Of a stretch of DNA of 64,000 nt, positions 26,161-35,165 are shown piece by piece. The notes under the pieces are model-generated. The model was given only the letters and a program-made list of their open reading frames with translations. It had not been told where the DNA came from and did not search any database. Source of the stretch: Marinihelvus sp942491555 (GTDB taxonomy: Bacteria; Pseudomonadota; Gammaproteobacteria; Xanthomonadales; SZUA-36); the NCBI GenBank assembly GCA_942491555.1, contig CALOBN010000005.1:1284762-1348761 (forward strand), written 5' to 3'. The position numbers and the translations under genes were made by a program. Positions within the stretch are counted from its first letter, which is position 1. Each line of letters opens with the position of its first letter.

Positions 26161-26491
26161 CTAACCGTACCCCGTGTCTCCCACGGAGTCGCCTTGTCGG
26201 CGAGAGGAGCACAGGTTACAGGCGGTCAAAGGTACCCACGAAACAACGGTGGCGACAAGACTGGAAACTGCCTGGCGGACCATGGATCGGCCGCTGGCTT
26301 GATCGACACTGCTTTTTATGGAGGAAAAGCAGTGCTGATTACCGAAAACCCAAGGATGGGCGATTCGGATTTGCACTAACGGTAGCCCGTCGCTGTGACT
26401 ATCGTTTCAATACTGGCTGCTCTGCCCGACAGTCATATTTGGAGTGCAGAGGTCCATCAAGAGAACGGCTACCACCGCCCGGTGGTAGCCG
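26161..26491 (+). ncRNA. Candidate small RNA with multiple GGA motifs
   Basis: About 330 bp with no gene. Between 26175 and 26370 the plus strand holds nine GGA triplets. Two sit in hairpin loops: a perfect 10-bp stem CACTGCTTTT / AAAAGCAGTG (26307-26334) with loop TATGGAGG, and CCCA/TGGG (26349-26360) with loop AGGA. The latter gives CAAGGATG, close to the CsrA/RsmA binding consensus. Another hairpin, TCGCC/GGCGA, lies at about 26187-26201. The segment ends in an 11-bp hairpin at 26466-26491. It fits a Csr/Rsm-type sequestering RNA, but a long untranslated region of other function is possible. Confidence 0.4.
26466..26491. terminator. Strong hairpin, probably bidirectional terminator
   Basis: Perfect 11-bp stem CGGCTACCACC / GGTGGTAGCCG with a GCCC loop. 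It is followed by GAACTTGATTT on the plus strand and by TTCTCTTGATGG on the minus strand. It lies 58 bp after the stop of the minus-strand lipoprotein gene and at the end of the plus-strand noncoding segment. Confidence 0.6.
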
Positions 26492-26549
26492 GAACTTGAT
26501 TTCCAGAATTCCTGCAAACTCAATTTTCGAGCATCTCAAGTGCGGGTTC

Positions 26550-28835
26550 TTAAGGCGCGCCGGCAACACTTCGCAGCCGGTAACTTACGCTTTCCCCGGT
26601 AATGGTTGCATTGCCCTCCCAGATACTGCCGCCTGTTTGCAGTGTTGCAGGCAGCAGGAAGACCCGTGTTGGTTCAGGCTGCATATCCAGGTCAAAGACG
26701 CCAAGCAGCAGATCAGCGCCCGTGCCGGAAAGCGTATTCAATAGCTGGTCCGCGCTAAGGCTTATGTCACAGCTACTGATGGCATCCCGGTGGGATGTAA
26801 AGAACTGCGTGACCGGTGAGGGATTTGCCTCGAGCCTTTGAATCAAACCTGACCACTGTGCCACCAGACCAGAGCTTTCGCTGGTGACCTCTGTCACCAA
26901 TCCGCCCTGCCAGGCGGGCAGAGCGATAGAAGTACTGAACTCGTCGGAAGTCGCTTGCAGGCACTGGCTCAAGGCATTCAGGTCAGGGGCTGGTTTGAAG
27001 TTGAGCTGCCCTTTGGCCAAAAGATCTGCGTCCAGTGAAAGCATCATGCTGACCCGCTGCAGGTCCTCCTCAAGCCGGAATTCACTGAATTCGAATCGCA
27101 TGGATCCTGCAAGTGTTGCCTGACCCTGAATTTCGGCGAGGGGCCGCCGGGCATCAAAACGCGTCGTCATCGCCTCAATGCGGGCTGCACAAGAAGTGGA
27201 TTCCAGGCTTGCCTGGGCGCTGCAGCTTTCCTGTTCGAGCTCTCTGACCAACAGGCAGTTGTCGCGCAAACGCGTCTCCCGGGCAATACACGCCTGGCGG
27301 TTGTCCTCCAGGCGGGCGTTTTCAGCGTCCCTTGTGGCCAGGCAAATCGGATCTTCAGCTTCCCGGATGCAGCGGTTGTTCAGCGGGTTGCGCAGGAGGC
27401 AGGAACTGCAGTCCCTGACATCGCGCTGCACCGGGCAGTTGTCGAAATTCAAAGAGCATACCCGCTCACTGTCGCACTCCTGCCGGTTACAACTCAATGT
27501 CTCGCCAGGGACTGCAGCGATACGGGCGCTGAGGGGCACCGACACGCCGTCGGTGACCTGTGGTGTTGACACCAGGCGCAGATCGACCATGGCCTCGGAT
27601 AATGAGTGTGCAAAGAAGGCTTTGCTGATGGAGACAACAGCGACGTCATTGCGGTCTGCGGTCTGCTCCAGGCTTTCGGTTCGTGCAGAAAATGTCTGCG
27701 CAAGGTTGCTGAACGAATCAACGCTGTCCCGGGCAACATCTGCGGGTGCGACCGGCCGCTCAATCTGCAGTGAGCCTTGTGCCAGTACACAACCTGAGCG
27801 CTTTTCCAAAACCAGAACCTGCCAGTGGGATACCGGGGCCAGCTCATCAGGCGGTGCAGACCAGGTGCGCCAGCGGGCACTGGGCTCGACGTTGAGTTCC
27901 GAGATGGATACGGGCCGTCCGTCGGCAAACCAGTAGTGAATAACCGTGGTAGGGCTCCTGGCGTCCAGAATGTCAGTGAAGAAGACTTGTGCCCGGTCCG
28001 AAGTTGCTCTCCCGGCAGCCGTATCGACCGGTTCGCGGTTGCTGACCTCACGGGCAAAAGTTGCGCGGCCAATGTCTACCGTACCGCGGCATTCCGGAAG
28101 CGTTGCAACGAACCCAAGATCAAGGGCAAAACGGGTTTGCCCGGGATCGACCAGCGCAGCAGAGCCGGCAACGGTCAGAACCCCTGCCAGTGCGCTGCTT
28201 TCGTTTTGAACCAGCTCAAATGGCGAACGGAGGCGAATCCCGGTCTCCAGAATGCCGAGCGGCATCGCATTGAGATTAAAGCCTTCACTCTCTGTGGATG
28301 ACATGGCCTCGCGTAGCTGCTGTTGAAGCCCGTCCCGAACGGCCGCCAGGTCCGCAGGCGATAGCGGACCTGCGGTTTCAGCAGCGGTTTCAACAGGCCG
28401 GGTGAAATCCGGGGTTTGCAGATCATGCAGGCTCACCTGCCAGGCGAGGTTGCCCGGTTGGAAATAGGGTACCAACTCACCGCTCAGCGAGACGGCAGCC
28501 GGATTCTGCGCGGTGAGCTCATAGCTGCCTTGTATGTCGAGGGCGACATAGCCCGACAGAAAGGTCAATTTGACCGTGTCGCCGGACCAGCCGGGAATAC
28601 GCGCCAGAGCGCCGATCAGTCTGTTGCGTAAATACGGGGCCATGACGGTGTTGTCGACGCTTAACAACATATCAACCGTTTCGAGCTCATCAAGCTGCCG
28701 GGACGTATCGAAGATTCGCGCCGCCTGCGGCCCGGCATGCACACCCGGCGCCATCGCGCCGGGTTTTATCACAGCACAAGATGCCAGCAAGAACAGCAGC
28801 AGTAAGCCCGCAATTTGATAGGCAATGCGTTTCAG
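26550..28835 (-). CDS. Large lipoprotein with DUF2914-like domain and cysteine-periodic segment
   Basis: About 761 residues, not a family I recognise as a whole. A lipoprotein signal is clear: a Lys-Arg start, a leucine run and the lipobox LASC with Cys near residue 20. Residues 255-360 resemble DUF2914 (SNREPVD, VIHYWFADGRPVS, WRTWSAPP, GCVLAQGSL). Residues 449-549 contain twelve cysteines, the last four exactly 11 residues apart. The flanking N- and C-terminal parts are beta-rich looking. No ATG or GTG exists in frame before the signal; CTG at 28835 (AGGA about 12 bases upstream) or ATT at 28826 must be used, or TTG at 28790 with loss of the signal. It lies 65 bp after kbl and could be its operon partner. 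Confidence 0.7.
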   Translation of the reverse strand: MKRIAYQIAGLLLLFLLASCAVIKPGAMAPGVHAGPQAARIFDTSRQLDELETVDMLLSVDNTVMAPYLRNRLIGALARIPGWSGDTVKLTFLSGYVALDIQGSYELTAQNPAAVSLSGELVPYFQPGNLAWQVSLHDLQTPDFTRPVETAAETAGPLSPADLAAVRDGLQQQLREAMSSTESEGFNLNAMPLGILETGIRLRSPFELVQNESSALAGVLTVAGSAALVDPGQTRFALDLGFVATLPECRGTVDIGRATFAREVSNREPVDTAAGRATSDRAQVFFTDILDARSPTTVIHYWFADGRPVSISELNVEPSARWRTWSAPPDELAPVSHWQVLVLEKRSGCVLAQGSLQIERPVAPADVARDSVDSFSNLAQTFSARTESLEQTADRNDVAVVSISKAFFAHSLSEAMVDLRLVSTPQVTDGVSVPLSARIAAVPGETLSCNRQECDSERVCSLNFDNCPVQRDVRDCSSCLLRNPLNNRCIREAEDPICLATRDAENARLEDNRQACIARETRLRDNCLLVRELEQESCSAQASLESTSCAARIEAMTTRFDARRPLAEIQGQATLAGSMRFEFSEFRLEEDLQRVSMMLSLDADLLAKGQLNFKPAPDLNALSQCLQATSDEFSTSIALPAWQGGLVTEVTSESSGLVAQWSGLIQRLEANPSPVTQFFTSHRDAISSCDISLSADQLLNTLSGTGADLLLGVFDLDMQPEPTRVFLLPATLQTGGSIWEGNATITGESVSYRLRSVAGAP

Positions 28836-28900
28836 TGGTCCGCTTCCTGTTTCAGTAAATTCCGCAGCGACATTCGTTGCACCGGAGTCCTGCAGGTCGA

Positions 28901-30109
28901 TCAGTTAATCACGCCAAGTTCCTTACCGACCCTGGTGAAGGCTTCGATTGCACGCTCGAGATGAACCCGCTCATGAGCCGCCGAGAGCTGTACCCGAATT
29001 CTGGCCTCACCCTGGGGCACCACCGGAAAGAAAAACCCGATGACATAGATGCCTTCTTCCAGCAGCTTTGCTGCAAAGCGCTGGGCGAGCGGCGCGTCAT
29101 ACAGCATGACCGGAACGATGGGGTGCTCGCCGGGTTTCAGGTCGAACCCGGCCGCAGTCATGCCGGCGCGGAAGAAACGTGCATTTTCTTCGAGCTTGTC
29201 ACGCATCTGTGTGGTACCGGAAAGCATCTCGAAAACGCGTGTTGCTGCCGCAACCAGCGGCGGCGGCAAGGTGTTGGAGAACAGGTAGGGCCGCGAGCGC
29301 TGGCGCAACAGGTCAATGATTTCCTGCCGGCCTGTGGTGTAGCCCCCGGAACCACCACCCAGGGCCTTGCCCAGCGTAGAGGTGGTGATGTCGATTTTAT
29401 CCATCACACCATGATACTCGCCGGAACCGCGCCCGGTGGCGCCCAGAAAACCCGTCGCATGGCAGTCATCCACCATCACCAGTGCGTCGTACTGCTCCGC
29501 CAGCCGTGTGATTTCATCCAGGCGGGCAATATCGCCATCCATGGAAAACACGCCATCGGTCGCAATCAGGCGCGTGCGGCAGTCCTGCGTATCTTTCAGG
29601 GCCTGCTCCAGCGCCGCCATGTCACTGTGAGGAAAGCGGTGTCGCTGCGCTTTGCTCAGACGGATACCGTCGATGATGGAGGCGTGGTTCAGGGCGTCGG
29701 AGATGACCGCGTCTTCGGGACCAAGAATGGTTTCAAACAGTCCACCGTTGGCGTCAAAACAGGCGGCATAAAGAATCGCATCATCCGTGCCATGGAAATC
29801 TGCGATGGTCCGCTCGAGCTGCTTGTGCAGGTCCTGGGTGCCGCAGATAAAGCGCACCGAGGCAAGACCGAAACCGTGGTCATCCAGTGCCTTGTGGGCT
29901 GCTGCGATAACATCCGGATGATCGGCGAGGCCCAGGTAGTTGTTGGCGCAAAAATTAAGAACGGTTTGCCCGTCCACGCTGCCATCCTGAACATCAATCG
30001 ACACCCGTTGCGGCGAGGTGATTACGCGCTCGTCCTTGTACAGGCCGGCCGCACGAATTTCTTCCAGCGTTTCTCTGAAGTGTTTCATGTCGTCTCGCGA
30101 GACACTCAT
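28901..30109 (-). CDS. kbl: Glycine C-acetyltransferase (2-amino-3-ketobutyrate CoA ligase)
   Basis: PLP enzyme that splits 2-amino-3-oxobutanoate with CoA into glycine and acetyl-CoA, the second step of threonine catabolism. NFCANNYLGLA, ALNHASIIDG, VMVDDCHATGFLG and the PLP-lysine site TLGKALGGGSGG are intact. The ATG at 30109 overlaps the tdh stop (ATGA) and has AGGAG seven bases upstream; an ATG at 30088 would give the E. coli-like length. Translation is probably coupled to tdh. Confidence 0.95.
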   Translation of the reverse strand: MSVSRDDMKHFRETLEEIRAAGLYKDERVITSPQRVSIDVQDGSVDGQTVLNFCANNYLGLADHPDVIAAAHKALDDHGFGLASVRFICGTQDLHKQLERTIADFHGTDDAILYAACFDANGGLFETILGPEDAVISDALNHASIIDGIRLSKAQRHRFPHSDMAALEQALKDTQDCRTRLIATDGVFSMDGDIARLDEITRLAEQYDALVMVDDCHATGFLGATGRGSGEYHGVMDKIDITTSTLGKALGGGSGGYTTGRQEIIDLLRQRSRPYLFSNTLPPPLVAAATRVFEMLSGTTQMRDKLEENARFFRAGMTAAGFDLKPGEHPIVPVMLYDAPLAQRFAAKLLEEGIYVIGFFFPVVPQGEARIRVQLSAAHERVHLERAIEAFTRVGKELGVIN

Positions 30110-31152
30110 TGGATCGCTCCTGTCCAGTCGCAGACCACCTTGCCGCATTGACCCTTATCCATGAGGTCAAAGCCGTGCTGGAAGTCTTCTATGGGGATGT
30201 GATGGGTCATGGCCTTTTGCAGCGGAAAGCCGGTCAGTACCATCTGCGTCATTTTGTACCAGGTTTCGTACATGCGCCGGCCATAGATGCCACGCAATTG
30301 CAGACCTTTAAAGATAACCTGGTCCCAGTCAGCGACCGTGTCATTGGGCAACAGGCCCAGCAGGGCGATACGCCCGCCATGGTACATATTGCGTAGCATG
30401 TCATTGAAAGCGCCCGGGTGGCCGGACATTTCCAGGCCAACGTCGAAGCCCTCCAGGCCAAGCGCCTTAACCTGGTCGTCAATTGATTCGCGGCTCACGT
30501 TCACGGTGATGTCGGCACCCATATTCCGGGCCAGACCCAGGCGGTAATCATTGACGTCCGTGATCATCACATGGCGTGCCCCGACATGCCGGCAAATGCC
30601 CGCAGCGATAATGCCAACGGGCCCTGCACCGGTGATCAGGACATCCTCTCCCACCAGGTCGAAACTCAAGGCGCAGTGGGCTGCGTTACCAAAGGGGTCG
30701 AAAAACGCCGCGAGCTCGGGTGCAATCCGGTCTGGAATCGGCCATAAATTGCTTGCCGGGACCACAATGTATTCAGCAAAGGCACCGTTACGCTGAACCC
30801 CTATGCCGATTGTGTTGGGGCACAGGTGCTGACGGCCGGCACGGCAGTTGCGGCAATGGCCGCACACGATATGGCCTTCGGCAGACACGCGCTCACCTTC
30901 GGCATAGCCGGTGACACCCTCGCCCAGCTCGGTAATCCGGCCAACGAATTCATGGCCGATAACCAGGCCGGGCTGGATGGTGCGCTGAGCCCATTTGTCC
31001 CATTTGTAAATGTGCAGGTCCGTACCACAGATCGCCGTTTTCTCCAGCTTGATCAGGACCTCGTTGGTACCGGGTCGGGGTATCGGAACGTCTTCCATCC
31101 AGATGCCCTGGGTGGCTTCGCGCTTGACCAGGGCACGCATTGTTGAAGGCAT
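30106..31152 (-). CDS. tdh: L-threonine 3-dehydrogenase
   Basis: Zinc-dependent alcohol-dehydrogenase-fold enzyme that oxidises threonine with NAD to 2-amino-3-oxobutanoate. Catalytic zinc ligands are in TAICGTDLHIYKW and GHEFVG. The structural zinc cysteines are in CGHCRNCRAGRQHLC. The nucleotide-binding loop is GAGPVGIIAAG. The ATG at 31152 was chosen because GGAG lies eight bases upstream; the ATG four codons later would give the E. coli N-terminus. First gene of the tdh-kbl operon. Confidence 0.95.
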   Translation of the reverse strand: MPSTMRALVKREATQGIWMEDVPIPRPGTNEVLIKLEKTAICGTDLHIYKWDKWAQRTIQPGLVIGHEFVGRITELGEGVTGYAEGERVSAEGHIVCGHCRNCRAGRQHLCPNTIGIGVQRNGAFAEYIVVPASNLWPIPDRIAPELAAFFDPFGNAAHCALSFDLVGEDVLITGAGPVGIIAAGICRHVGARHVMITDVNDYRLGLARNMGADITVNVSRESIDDQVKALGLEGFDVGLEMSGHPGAFNDMLRNMYHGGRIALLGLLPNDTVADWDQVIFKGLQLRGIYGRRMYETWYKMTQMVLTGFPLQKAMTHHIPIEDFQHGFDLMDKGQCGKVVCDWTGAIQ

Positions 31153-31161
31153 GAGGAACAC

Positions 31162-31417
31162 TCCGGCTGACTAAGCGCGAAATTATACCTGTTGTGGTTA
31201 GTTTCAGCGCGAAAGTCAGGCCGATTCAAACCGCACAGGGCGGGGCCCGGCAATCCATCTGACAAGGTGTTCAATACCGGGCTTGTTCGCGAGTTGCGAT
31301 AAGGTACAGGGGCGCGGCCCGGTCAATTGCCATTTTGATGGCGCACATACGCGTCTGCGTGTATCCTTACGGCCCCTTAAATCAGGGCCTTAGCGAAGGC
31401 ATTACGGGAAAAAAGCA
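31162..31417. promoter_or_regulatory. Divergent spacer between tdh and miaB
   Basis: 256 bp without a gene. A GGCCC/GGGCC inverted repeat lies at 31371-31389, about 30 bp before miaB. GCGCGAAA occurs twice (near 31177 and 31208). No clear promoter pair or riboswitch was found in either direction. Confidence 0.35.
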
Positions 31418-32770
31418 ATGAGCGGTAAGCTGTTTATCAAGACACATGGTTGTCAAATGAATGAGTACGATTCGGACAAGATGGCCGATGTTCTGGCCGC
31501 GTCCCATGGGCTTGAACTAACTGAAAACGAAGCAGAAGCTGACGTTATCCTGCTCAACACCTGTTCCATTCGCGAAAAGGCGCAGGAAAAGGTTTTTTCC
31601 CAGCTAGGCCGCTGGAAGAACCTGAAAAAGGACAATCCCAACCTGGTTATCGGTGTCGGCGGCTGTGTGGCAAGCCAGGAAGGAGATGCACTGGTAAAGC
31701 GGGCGCCGCAGGTGGACCTGGTGTTTGGCCCCCAGACGCTGCACCGTCTGCCGCAATTGCTGGACCGTTCGCGTCAGACCGGTCAGGCCAGTATTGACAT
31801 CTCTTTTCCGGAAATTGAGAAATTTGATAATTTGCCGGCGCCCGGTGCCCAGGGACCGACCGCGTTCGTGTCGATCATGGAAGGTTGCAGCAAGTACTGC
31901 ACCTTTTGCGTGGTGCCCTACACCCGTGGCGAGGAGGTCAGCAGACCCCTGGACGATGTGATCGTCGAGTGCGCCCGCCTGGCGGAGCAGGGCGTGCGGG
32001 AAATCAATCTCCTGGGTCAGAACGTGAATGCGTTTCGCGGGCCCATGCATGATGGAGGTTTCGCAGACCTCGGTCTGCTGATTCACTATGTCGCGGCGAT
32101 CGATGGCATTGACCGAATTCGTTTCACAACCTCACACCCGGTGGAGTTCAGTGACAGCCTGATCGAGGCCTTCCGGGACGTTCCGGAGCTTGCCGATTAC
32201 CTTCATCTGCCGGTGCAGAGTGGCTCGGACCGGGTTCTGTCCATGATGAAACGCGGCCATACGGTTCTTGAGTACAAACAGAAAATTCGTAAGTTGCGCG
32301 AGGTTCGTCCCAATATCAGTTTGTCGTCAGACTTTATTGTCGGCTTTCCAGGTGAGAGCGAGCGGGACTTTGAAGAGACCATGAAGCTGATCGCCGGGAT
32401 CGGGTTTGATGCCAGCTTCAGTTTCATCTACTCGGCCAGGCCGGGAACGCCTGCATCCAGCATGGCCGATGAAACGCCCATGGAGACCAAGAAGGGCCGC
32501 CTGATGCGCTTGCAGACCCTGATTAATGAACAGGCTGCTGCGATCAGCAAGGCGATGGTTGGTACAACGCAGCGCATCCTGGTCGAAGGCACCAGCAAGA
32601 AGAGTGAAGAGCAACTGGCCGGGCGCACCGAAAATAACCGTGTGGTCAATTTTGATGGTCATCCGCGGCTGGTGGGGCATTTCGTCGATGTGGTCATCAC
32701 CGAGGCTCTGAGCAATTCCCTGCGGGGTCGCCTGATCGAGGTCGAAAGCGACGTCAGGGCGGTTGTCTGA
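31418..32770 (+). CDS. miaB: tRNA-2-methylthio-N6-dimethylallyladenosine synthase MiaB
   Basis: Radical-SAM methylthiotransferase acting on i6A37 of tRNAs reading UNN codons. The N-terminal UPF0004 domain has KTHGCQMNEYDSDKM and NTCSIREKA, with three cluster cysteines. The radical-SAM cluster is CSKYCTFCVVPYTRG. A C-terminal TRAM domain spans roughly residues 375-440. 450 residues, normal. It starts the miaB-phoH-ybeY-corC cluster. Confidence 0.97.
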   Translation: MSGKLFIKTHGCQMNEYDSDKMADVLAASHGLELTENEAEADVILLNTCSIREKAQEKVFSQLGRWKNLKKDNPNLVIGVGGCVASQEGDALVKRAPQVDLVFGPQTLHRLPQLLDRSRQTGQASIDISFPEIEKFDNLPAPGAQGPTAFVSIMEGCSKYCTFCVVPYTRGEEVSRPLDDVIVECARLAEQGVREINLLGQNVNAFRGPMHDGGFADLGLLIHYVAAIDGIDRIRFTTSHPVEFSDSLIEAFRDVPELADYLHLPVQSGSDRVLSMMKRGHTVLEYKQKIRKLREVRPNISLSSDFIVGFPGESERDFEETMKLIAGIGFDASFSFIYSARPGTPASSMADETPMETKKGRLMRLQTLINEQAAAISKAMVGTTQRILVEGTSKKSEEQLAGRTENNRVVNFDGHPRLVGHFVDVVITEALSNSLRGRLIEVESDVRAVV

Positions 32771-32774
32771 GCCC

Positions 32775-33752
32775 ATGACAGACAGCAATACCCTGGTTCT
32801 CGAACCGGCCAATACGGATCGCCTGGCCAATCTCTGCGGTCAATTTGATCAGCACCTCAAGCAGATTGAGCAACGCCTCGGCGTTGAGGTTTTTTGCCGC
32901 GGCAATATTTTCACCATCAAGGGTGAGCCGGATACGGTGCGGGCCACCTCCCGCCTGCTGGGTGAACTCTATGAACTCTCCGCGACCGATATTCTCACTC
33001 CGGAGCTGATTAACCTGAATCTGCAGGAATCACGCGTTGCCGAGCTGGCTGATGAGCAGGACGCGCATGCTGTCCGCGGCGGTAACGTGGTTATCGAGAC
33101 ACGGCGTGGCCGGATACGCGGGCGTGGCCCGAACCAGAAGGCTTACCTGTCTGCCATCCAGGACCATGCAGTTAATTTTGGTGTTGGTCCGGCGGGGACC
33201 GGCAAGACCTTCCTCGCCGTTGCCTGCGCGGTGGGTGCGCTCAAAGAGGATCTGGTGCAGCGCATTGTCCTGGTTCGCCCCGCGGTAGAGGCGGGTGAAC
33301 GCCTGGGCTTTTTGCCCGGCGACCTTGCCCAGAAGGTCGATCCCTACCTGCGACCGCTCTACGACGCCCTGTATGAAATGCTTGGTTTTGAGCACGTCGG
33401 CCGTTTGCTGGAGCGCAACGTCATTGAAGTGGCGCCGCTCGCCTTTATGCGCGGTCGTACGCTTAACGATGCATTCGTGATCCTTGATGAGGCCCAGAAC
33501 ACCACACCGGAACAGATGAAAATGTTCCTGACACGAATTGGTTTCGGCTCAACGGCAGTCATTACCGGCGACATGACCCAGGTGGACCTGCCCAGCCACC
33601 AGCAGTCCGGAATGCGTCACGCATTGCAGGTGCTCGAAGGGGTTGAAGGCATCAGCGTGGTGCGCTTTGATTCCAAGGATGTGGTGCGCCACCCGATGGT
33701 ACAGCGGATCGTGGAGGCCTATGACCGGGCTGATCAGGAGCGGGATGGCTGA
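32775..33752 (+). CDS. ybeZ: PhoH-like protein (YbeZ)
   Basis: P-loop ATPase of the PhoH family that works with YbeY in RNA and ribosome quality control. An N-terminal KH-like part (about 20-75) precedes the ATPase core. Walker A is GPAGTGKTFLA, and VILDEAQNTTPEQMKMFLTR holds Walker B. The ATG at 32775 follows the miaB stop by four bases. It overlaps ybeY by one base. Confidence 0.94.
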   Translation: MTDSNTLVLEPANTDRLANLCGQFDQHLKQIEQRLGVEVFCRGNIFTIKGEPDTVRATSRLLGELYELSATDILTPELINLNLQESRVAELADEQDAHAVRGGNVVIETRRGRIRGRGPNQKAYLSAIQDHAVNFGVGPAGTGKTFLAVACAVGALKEDLVQRIVLVRPAVEAGERLGFLPGDLAQKVDPYLRPLYDALYEMLGFEHVGRLLERNVIEVAPLAFMRGRTLNDAFVILDEAQNTTPEQMKMFLTRIGFGSTAVITGDMTQVDLPSHQQSGMRHALQVLEGVEGISVVRFDSKDVVRHPMVQRIVEAYDRADQERDG

Positions 33753-34225
33753 TGAATTGTGAGTTGGCGATCCTGCGGGATAGCGACTTAAGCGGTATGC
33801 CTGACGATGGCACATTTCAGTCATGGGTTGATGCAGCGCTGGATGATCATGCTGTATCCCTGGCCATTCGGATTGTGGATGAATCAGAAAGCCGCGCGCT
33901 CAACAAGTGCTACCGGAAGCAGGATAAGCCGACCAATGTGCTGTCTTTTCCTGCCGGGTTGCCGCCCGAGGTGAGCGCGCAACTGGCGTGCCCGCCGCTG
34001 GGTGACCTGGTCATCTGTGCAGCCATTGTGCGGGCCGAGGCACTGGCCCAAAACAAGCCTGAAATGCATCATTGGGCGCATCTGACCGTGCACGGCGTGT
34101 TGCACTTGCGCGGCTTTGATCACGAACAGGATGCAGATGCACAGGACATGGAACAGCGTGAAATTGACGTTCTTGCCAGCCTCGGTATTCCGGACCCTTA
34201 CCTGATCAAAAGCGAAGAGTGCTGA
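33752..34225 (+). CDS. ybeY: Endoribonuclease YbeY
   Basis: Single-strand endoribonuclease needed for 16S rRNA 3'-end maturation and 70S quality control. The zinc motif HGVLHLRGFDH supplies the three histidines. The substrate-binding PTNVLSFP is intact. 157 residues. The start ATG shares its A with the stop of the upstream phoH-like gene. Confidence 0.95.
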   Translation: MNCELAILRDSDLSGMPDDGTFQSWVDAALDDHAVSLAIRIVDESESRALNKCYRKQDKPTNVLSFPAGLPPEVSAQLACPPLGDLVICAAIVRAEALAQNKPEMHHWAHLTVHGVLHLRGFDHEQDADAQDMEQREIDVLASLGIPDPYLIKSEEC

Positions 34226-34316
34226 AATTCATGCGGTATTCTGGTACAAAACTGGAACGGGGATATTACGGCCCCATATATGAAGAGTCGCAAAACGCGT
34301 CGACTTCCAAAACACA

Positions 34317-35165
34317 ATGAGCGAAGACCAATCGAGTAGCGGTTCCGGGCGCTGGGGATTTCTGGACAGACTCTCCCGGGCATTTCAATCCGAGCCCAGG
34401 GACCGCGACGATCTCAAAACACTCTTGAATGACGCCCTGCAGCGGGGCGTCCTCGACAGCGAAGCCCGCACCATGATGGAAGGCGCCCTCGAGGTTGCCC
34501 AGACTTCTGTCGCCGATGTGATGGTGCCGAGGTCGCAGATGGTTGTTGTGCCGTTGCACGGCAAGCTGGAGGACCATCTGAGCAACATCGTCGAGTCCGG
34601 GCACTCGCGCTTTCCGGTGATCGGTGAAGACCGTGATGCGGTCGAAGGTGTGCTGCTGGCCAAGGATCTGCTGAAATTTTTTGCTGGCGAAGACAAAGAG
34701 TTCAAAATGGCCAATGTTATGCGGCCGGCCCTGTTGGTGCCGGAGAGCAAACCATTAAACCATCTCCTTAAGGATTTCCGCGTCAGTCGCAGCCACATGG
34801 CGATTGTGGTGGACGAGTATGGCGGCGTGTCGGGCCTGGTTACCCTTGAGGACGTGCTTGAGGAGATCGTTGGCGAAATCGATGATGAGCATGACGAGGA
34901 AGAGGAAGCATCAGTCCGTGCCCTGGGCGGCAACCTGTACATGATCAATGCACTCACGCCGATCGAGGATTTCAACCAGGTGTTTAATTGCGAGTTCAGT
35001 GATGAGGAATTCGACACAGTTGGGGGTCTGATCCTGGCGGAGTTTGGCAGGGTGCCGGATGACGGTGAATCCCTGATTCTGGATGAACAATTTGAATTCA
35101 AGGTCACCGACTCGGACAGTCGACGCATTATTTCTCTGGAGCTGAACGTTCTGGACAGTGCCTGA
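34317..35165 (+). CDS. corC: CorC/YbeX-type CBS-domain protein
   Basis: Cytoplasmic protein with two CBS domains (about residues 65-185; VADVMVPRSQMVVV, SHMAIVVDEYGGVSGLVTLED) and a C-terminal transporter-associated domain (about 200-280; FNQVFNCEFSDEEFDTVGGL). It has been linked to Mg/Co efflux and, as YbeX, to ribosome metabolism. It lacks the membrane domain of larger hemolysin-type relatives. It lies 91 bp after ybeY, and its stop abuts the next start. Confidence 0.93.
   Translation: MSEDQSSSGSGRWGFLDRLSRAFQSEPRDRDDLKTLLNDALQRGVLDSEARTMMEGALEVAQTSVADVMVPRSQMVVVPLHGKLEDHLSNIVESGHSRFPVIGEDRDAVEGVLLAKDLLKFFAGEDKEFKMANVMRPALLVPESKPLNHLLKDFRVSRSHMAIVVDEYGGVSGLVTLEDVLEEIVGEIDDEHDEEEEASVRALGGNLYMINALTPIEDFNQVFNCEFSDEEFDTVGGLILAEFGRVPDDGESLILDEQFEFKVTDSDSRRIISLELNVLDSA

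Noticed and set aside
26161..26376. Cyclic-di-GMP or other known riboswitch in the noncoding region
   Set aside because: The conserved core sequences of the riboswitch classes I know were not found, and no plus-strand gene follows that it could control.
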